IMG/VR virus record: IMGVR_UViG_3300048929_000780 | Span: 1-43,594 of that record | Strand: one strand, 5' to 3' | From: a virus | DNA: 43,594 nt | Part shown: positions 40,544 to 43,594 of the stretch, piece after piece | How positions within the stretch are numbered: the first letter of the stretch is position 1 | Layout: each line of letters starts with the position of its first letter | Notes under the pieces: model-generated | What the model was told of the DNA's origin: nothing | Databases searched by the model: none | The model's input: only the letters and a program-made list of their open reading frames with translations | Translations under genes and position numbers: made by a program

Positions 40544-41480
40544 CCTGCACACGAGCGTCCAAGGTTCACCTGAAAAGCTGCGCCAGTTCGGGCGGGAGCT
40601 CTTGCACCACCATTCCTTCCATCGCCTCGTGGTTTTCGTAGTAGTTGGCCAGCTGGTTAACCAGCCGGTCTATCGCCGCAAGAACGGCGCGCCCGTGCGT
40701 GAACCGGTTCTCCGCCATCTTCGCTCGCCTTTCCATGGGAAGAAGGCTAATGGCATTTGCGCTCATGCCTGGCCCACGGTTGAAGTTCTGCCATGCCGAA
40801 AGAAGCGTGAGGATGGAAAAAGCATCGGCATCCTCGAAGCCGTCGAGTTGATCCGCAAAACGCTCTATCAGGGACAATTCCGGCAACGGCCTAGAGTTAA
40901 CGAAGACCGCAAGAATCTCGTCACTCGGGTTCTGCATAACAGCCGGGCGGACGTTCGCCAGCAGGATCATCAGATCGCGCCGGGCAAATACGAGCTCCCT
41001 GCTGAAAGCGTGAGCCATCCTAACGGCCTTGGTCCTCTGCAACTGTCTCGAATGCTCGCGGTCGTTAGCTTGCAGCTCTCGGGCATTTTTTTGCTCACCG
41101 TCGGCGGCTTCCCTGGCGACATTGATCTGGCCCTTGGCGACGTGGAGCGCTGCAAGAACAGCGGCAATCGTAGCAACAGCGGAAGCCCATGCAGCAGCCT
41201 CTGCCGAACGATCCATTGGAAAGCCCACGAAGGCAACGGTGCCGGCGATGCCAACAGCGCCGCCGACCAGCAAAAAGCCGATCGGATTACGAATAGCGGA
41301 AAAGGCGGCCAACCACCTGTTGCGAACCATCTGCTGATCCCCCTGTGGAGTGATCGGCATTCTGCCACGGGCGGCGGCACCGCCACCCAACGCACCACCC
41401 TGGCCACCGTCAAGCCGCCGCGTGACCGGCGCACCAGGCTGCGCCCCGATACCGAACACAAGGACTGCTCCCATGGGTGA
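40536..41480 (+). pseudogene. Interrupted early gene: N-terminal start at 40536 and C-terminal remnant at 41396-41480
   Basis: The start ATGGCTGA overlaps the previous stop exactly as other genes in this operon do, and the end (LATVKPPRDRRTRLRPD...) matches the tail of the 40088 gene over 85 bp without gaps, about three quarters identical. The middle is the complement of the 40566-41330 gene. The open frame through it is a coincidence. I read this as an older paralogue of the 40088 gene split by the minus-strand insertion. Confidence 0.6.
40566..41330 (-). CDS. Membrane-anchored accessory protein (moron) with coiled coil
   Basis: 254 aa from the Met at 41330, preceded by GGGGGA seven nt upstream. 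Two N-terminal membrane segments (IGFLLVGGAVGIAGTVAF and AAAWASAVATIAAVLAAL), a coiled coil (ADGEQKNARELQANDREHS) and a cytosolic helical domain of about 140 residues. Opposite in direction to the early operon and lower in GC. The layout recalls membrane proteins linked to phage exclusion; no family recognised. Confidence 0.7.
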   Translation of the reverse strand: MVRNRWLAAFSAIRNPIGFLLVGGAVGIAGTVAFVGFPMDRSAEAAAWASAVATIAAVLAALHVAKGQINVAREAADGEQKNARELQANDREHSRQLQRTKAVRMAHAFSRELVFARRDLMILLANVRPAVMQNPSDEILAVFVNSRPLPELSLIERFADQLDGFEDADAFSILTLLSAWQNFNRGPGMSANAISLLPMERRAKMAENRFTHGRAVLAAIDRLVNQLANYYENHEAMEGMVVQELPPELAQLFR

Positions 41481-41556
41481 TGGCTCCCGCTTGTTCAAAT
41501 TCCCGCTGCCGCAGCGCTCGCGCCTGCGCCGGCGTGACCGGGCCGCCATGGTTCAA
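41473..41556 (+). pseudogene. Truncated start of an early-operon gene
   Basis: ATGGGTGA overlaps the interrupted gene's stop, the operon's usual junction. About 28 basic residues follow (LFKFPLPQRSRLRRRDRAA) before the reading merges into the complement of the next minus-strand gene. Probably the leftover beginning of a gene cut by the second insertion. Could be too short to prove. Confidence 0.4.
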
Positions 41557-42222
41557 TCAGCGGTGACTGGGCTGCCCTTGCAACGTCTGCTGAAGCACCG
41601 AATGTGCCTGTTTCTTCAGTTTTTCTGCCATGAGAGTCGCACTTGGCTCAATCGCCTCCACCGTGTACCCGTTACCTACGGCGTCCACCAGTGCATATTT
41701 TGCTCGCTCCATACTCTCAAGCACATCCGTGTAGAGCTGTCTCGTCGCAACGGTATTTACTGCAATCCCCTTCGCGGTCGGGATCTGTGCGAGTGCTCGG
41801 ATGCCGGTCCCCATGTCTGCAATGGCAATCGCAAGAGGCGACTCAAGAGCATCTGGAAGGCAGTCAAGGAACGGTATTACGCGCACGCAAGCATCGGAAC
41901 TGAGGAGCGAGAACTGCGCGCTTGCCACGTGAAATACATGCGGAGCGCAAACCGTTGGCTCCAGAAGCTTGAGCGCTGCGGAGATGTGAAGTGCCTGCAT
42001 ACCCAAATCGACCGAAGCGATGCGGGCCTCTGCTCGCCCGATCCGGGCACGCTGCTGCCTCGTATAGAGAATGGGCCATACCCCAACAATGAGGGCAACG
42101 ATCACCGCAACTGCCGTCAATCCTGCCGCCAGCATTCCTCCAACTGCGGATATCGCGGTCCAGTCCATGTTGCAGCTGGTGCTTGCCTCGAAGCACGGCA
42201 CGTAGCGCGCAGCAGTCGTCAT
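41557..42222 (-). CDS. Second membrane-anchored accessory protein (moron)
   Basis: 221 aa from the Met at 42222 (GGGGGGAT upstream); a start at 42168 would give 203 aa. One N-terminal membrane segment (AAGLTAVAVIVALIVGVWPI), a basic helix, then a helical domain with two Cys. It lies on the same minus strand as the previous accessory gene. No recognised family. Convergent or opposed to the early operon, so probably expressed in the lysogen. Confidence 0.65.
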   Translation of the reverse strand: MTTAARYVPCFEASTSCNMDWTAISAVGGMLAAGLTAVAVIVALIVGVWPILYTRQQRARIGRAEARIASVDLGMQALHISAALKLLEPTVCAPHVFHVASAQFSLLSSDACVRVIPFLDCLPDALESPLAIAIADMGTGIRALAQIPTAKGIAVNTVATRQLYTDVLESMERAKYALVDAVGNGYTVEAIEPSATLMAEKLKKQAHSVLQQTLQGQPSHR

Positions 42223-42360
42223 TCCATATCCCCCCGGTTGGTGACCGTGAATTCTGACATGGAGCCCCGCCATGCGTGAGGGCCCAATCTTCTTAAACGG
42301 CGCTGCCGCCCTTCCCTGTCCGGCGTCGCTGGCGCTCCCCATCCAACCGGAGCTGTTCGC

Positions 42361-42660
42361 TTGAACATGACCCCATCATTTGGCCTGGGAGCATTGGCGT
42401 TCTCGGCCACCATGGAAGTTCCGCACATCGCCAAGCGCGAGAGGCCGCTGGCTCAGCACGACTATGCGGACTACGGCTGCGTCCGATCCGTCATGGAATT
42501 CATGAAGTGGGCGCACGAACAGGACCGCTTCCCGACGGTCCCGGCTGTGCAGAACCGCTTCAACGTCAGCAAGGCGACGGCTTACCGGTGGACCAACGCC
42601 CTTGCTGAGACGTACGGCATCGACCCGCCGGTTCGATCCGGTCCAGGCATCTTCGAATGA
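42361..42660 (+). CDS. Early operon protein with helix-turn-helix
   Basis: 99 aa if read from TTG 42361 (GGAG upstream at a normal distance); ATG 42367 or 42412 are alternatives. The end has an HTH-like VPAVQNRFNVSKATAYRWTNAL, so a DNA-binding regulator is likely. It restores plus-strand transcription after the two insertions. Confidence 0.7.
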   Translation: MNMTPSFGLGALAFSATMEVPHIAKRERPLAQHDYADYGCVRSVMEFMKWAHEQDRFPTVPAVQNRFNVSKATAYRWTNALAETYGIDPPVRSGPGIFE

Positions 42661-42685
42661 CTGCCGCCAATCAGGAGAAATCCCT

Positions 42686-42967
42686 ATGACCCAGCGACAC
42701 ATCAGCCACCCCGAGCCGCTGCCGGACTGCGCCGCCGGCCACAGCGCGCGCCACATCCGCGACCTGCGCGGTCTGGCCGCCGGCGGCGGCCACTTCGTTG
42801 AGTGCCGGTGCCGGGCGACCCGGAAGCACGCCGACGCGGATACCGCGATCGCGGAATGGCGGCGGATCAACCGCCCCGCGCGTGTGCGCCGGACGCCTGA
42901 GCCGGCCATCGTCGACAACGTGGTGCAGATGCGGCTGCCCGGCCTGGCCGCTGGCAACGCAGCGTGA
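42686..42967 (+). CDS. Lar-like protein (restriction alleviation type)
   Basis: 93 aa from ATG 42686 with AGGAG upstream. A Lar-type pattern with a Cys near the start (EPLPDCAAGHSARH), then HFVECRCRATRKHADAD and AIAEWRRINR. Lar-family zinc ribbons modulate host type I restriction. Cys spacing is looser than in the classic family, so the assignment is tentative. Confidence 0.6.
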   Translation: MTQRHISHPEPLPDCAAGHSARHIRDLRGLAAGGGHFVECRCRATRKHADADTAIAEWRRINRPARVRRTPEPAIVDNVVQMRLPGLAAGNAA

Positions 42968-43017
42968 CCGCCATTTACCAAAACCAATCAGCCGCACGCC
43001 GCGGCGAAGGAGACAAG

Positions 43018-43254
43018 ATGACCAGCACCACCGAACGCCGAGCCCCCAACCTGCTGCGCCTGAAAGAGGTCATCACCAAGACCGGGCTGTCCAAGAACAC
43101 CATCTACGACCGGATCCGGAAAAAGGAGTTTCCTGCGCAAATCGACCTCGGGGGCAACTGCGTAGCTTGGTCGGAGGACGAGATCGACCGGTGGATTCAG
43201 GCGAAGATGGATGCCCGTCACGTCAACGAGGACGGATTGCCGAAAGCCGCTTGA
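43018..43254 (+). CDS. alpA: AlpA-family excisionase/regulator
   Basis: 78 aa from ATG 43018, AAGGAG upstream. MerR/AlpA-type HTH: LLRLKEVITKTGLSKNTIYD, then KKEFPAQIDLGGNCVAW and EDEIDRWIQAKMD. AlpA proteins act as excisionases for P4-type integrases. It is the last phage gene before the arm repeats and attR. In the circular phage it would lie close to the integrase if the integrase at 1-1095 belongs here. Confidence 0.92.
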   Translation: MTSTTERRAPNLLRLKEVITKTGLSKNTIYDRIRKKEFPAQIDLGGNCVAWSEDEIDRWIQAKMDARHVNEDGLPKAA

Positions 43255-43257
43255 TTC

Positions 43258-43277
43258 GGGGGCATATGTGGGGGCAT
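43258..43277. repeat. Tandem 8-bp repeat GGGGGCAT x2, likely integrase arm sites
   Basis: Exact copies start at 43258 and 43270, 12 bp apart, between alpA and the att core. Placement and spacing match arm-type sites of P4-like integrases. Confidence 0.6.
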
Positions 43278-43333
43278 CCGTCATTGAGTGGACTGCCCCG
43301 CCTTACTGTCACAAGGCCTTGCGGGCTAACCGG

Positions 43334-43353
43334 GATTCCCCTTGGCTCCACCA
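43334..43353 (+). other. Right attachment site: 3' end of a tRNA-Ala/tmRNA-like gene
   Basis: GATTCCCCTTGGCTCCACCA equals a T-loop end, T-stem 3' strand, acceptor strand TGGCTCC and ACCA. The U70-equivalent is typical of tRNA-Ala and tmRNA. Sequence to the left does not continue as a tRNA, so this is a fragment, probably attR. No copy of the core is found elsewhere in the window; the matching attL should lie upstream of base 1. Confidence 0.65.
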
Positions 43354-43363
43354 CTATTCAACA

Positions 43364-43395
43364 CAAAGCCCCGGGAATTCTGTTCCCGGGGCTTT
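43364..43395. terminator. Strong bidirectional terminator beyond the att
   Basis: 13-bp stem AAAGCCCCGGGAA / TTCCCGGGGCTTT with TTCTG-type loop and T-rich flank. Probably the original terminator of the tRNA/tmRNA gene and of the converging host gene. Confidence 0.9.
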
Positions 43396-43423
43396 TGTTT
43401 TTCAGCAACCTGCGCGCGCGGAC

Positions 43424-43594
43424 TTACGCCCCCTCAGGATTATCCTTGCGCTCCGGCCGACGTGTTCCCGCATCATGGATCGCCTGATCGGTCTGGCCCG
43501 GCCGTTGCTTGGCGGTTTCATCCTGCTTGCGGTCCTGCTGACTCTCTTCGATGCCTTCCTGCTTGCCGTGTTCGCTGGGCTTGGTGTCTGCCAT
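43424..43594 (-). CDS. Host-side hydrophilic small protein
   Basis: 56 aa from the last base of the window (ATG) to TAA at 43424. Very polar, rich in Gln, Lys, Glu and Asp (EESQQDRKQDETAKQ). It marks the return of chromosomal DNA after the att. No function recognised; relatives would place the host. Confidence 0.7.
   Translation of the reverse strand: MADTKPSEHGKQEGIEESQQDRKQDETAKQRPGQTDQAIHDAGTRRPERKDNPEGA

Noticed and set aside
40536-41480. The 314-codon open frame as a single intact gene
   Set aside because: Its middle is the complement of the minus-strand membrane protein; only the ends look like early-operon protein. Treated as an interrupted gene.

Overview
The window is almost entirely a temperate phage genome lying in a bacterial chromosome. 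It is GC-rich. The regulatory, replication, tail and lysis genes resemble lambdoid siphophages of Xanthomonadaceae, and a Stenotrophomonas-like host is my best guess; this is an inference from protein style, not from a search. Most late and early genes are on the minus strand, so the phage map reads from right to left.

Layout. (1) 1-3241: a P4-type tyrosine integrase, probably missing its first ~40 residues outside the window; a two-gene, lower-GC cargo unit (a DGQ(H)R/DUF262-like protein and a protein with a HEPN RNase motif); and a 50-nt copy of the 3' half of tRNA-Phe followed by an intrinsic terminator. This looks like one end of an integrated island. (2) 3242-3900: a coiled-coil/zinc-ribbon gene flanked by two different tandem 9-bp repeats that look like integrase arm sites. 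(3) 3901-6625: accessory genes at the distal end of the late operon, including a proteasome/HslV-like Ntn-hydrolase candidate and an opposing SRAP-domain gene. (4) 6679-21850: tail module (J-like tip/fibre protein, tape measure, lipoprotein, two hub-like proteins, G/GT chaperone with a -1 frameshift, major tail protein, completion and connector proteins). (5) 21847-28633: head and packaging (connector, HK97-fold capsid, ClpP-type protease, portal, TerL, TerS, HNH). (6) 28633-31701: small genes, DUF1064 nuclease, Rz/Rz1, SAR-type endolysin, holin, a strong terminator and a Q-like antiterminator. (7) 31763-36001: early operon (Ref-like nuclease, P-like and O-like replication proteins, CII-like, Cro-like). 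(8) 36001-37990: the switch. A LexA-type C1 repressor, three operator copies at the Cro promoter, two more at a second promoter at 37,900, and two minus-strand accessory genes between them. (9) 37989-43254: a plus-strand early operon of tiny overlapping genes, interrupted by two minus-strand membrane-protein genes that left fragments of the older operon, ending with a Lar-like protein and an AlpA-type excisionase. (10) 43258-43594: another arm-like repeat, the 3' end of a tRNA-Ala/tmRNA-like sequence (probable attR), a terminator and a small host gene.

The working model: C1 binds TTACCATATGGTAA-type sites and silences two promoters of the same design, one leftward (Cro, CII-like, replication, Q) and one rightward (early accessory genes, AlpA). 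Q then drives lysis, packaging, head and tail genes through several hairpin terminators. Items most worth follow-up are the DGMQR + HEPN gene pair beside the integrase (possible defence system), the phage proteasome-like hydrolase whose Ser1/Asp17/Lys33 spacing equals that of HslV, and the moron insertions in the rightward operon. No CRISPR array, rRNA or complete tRNA was found.
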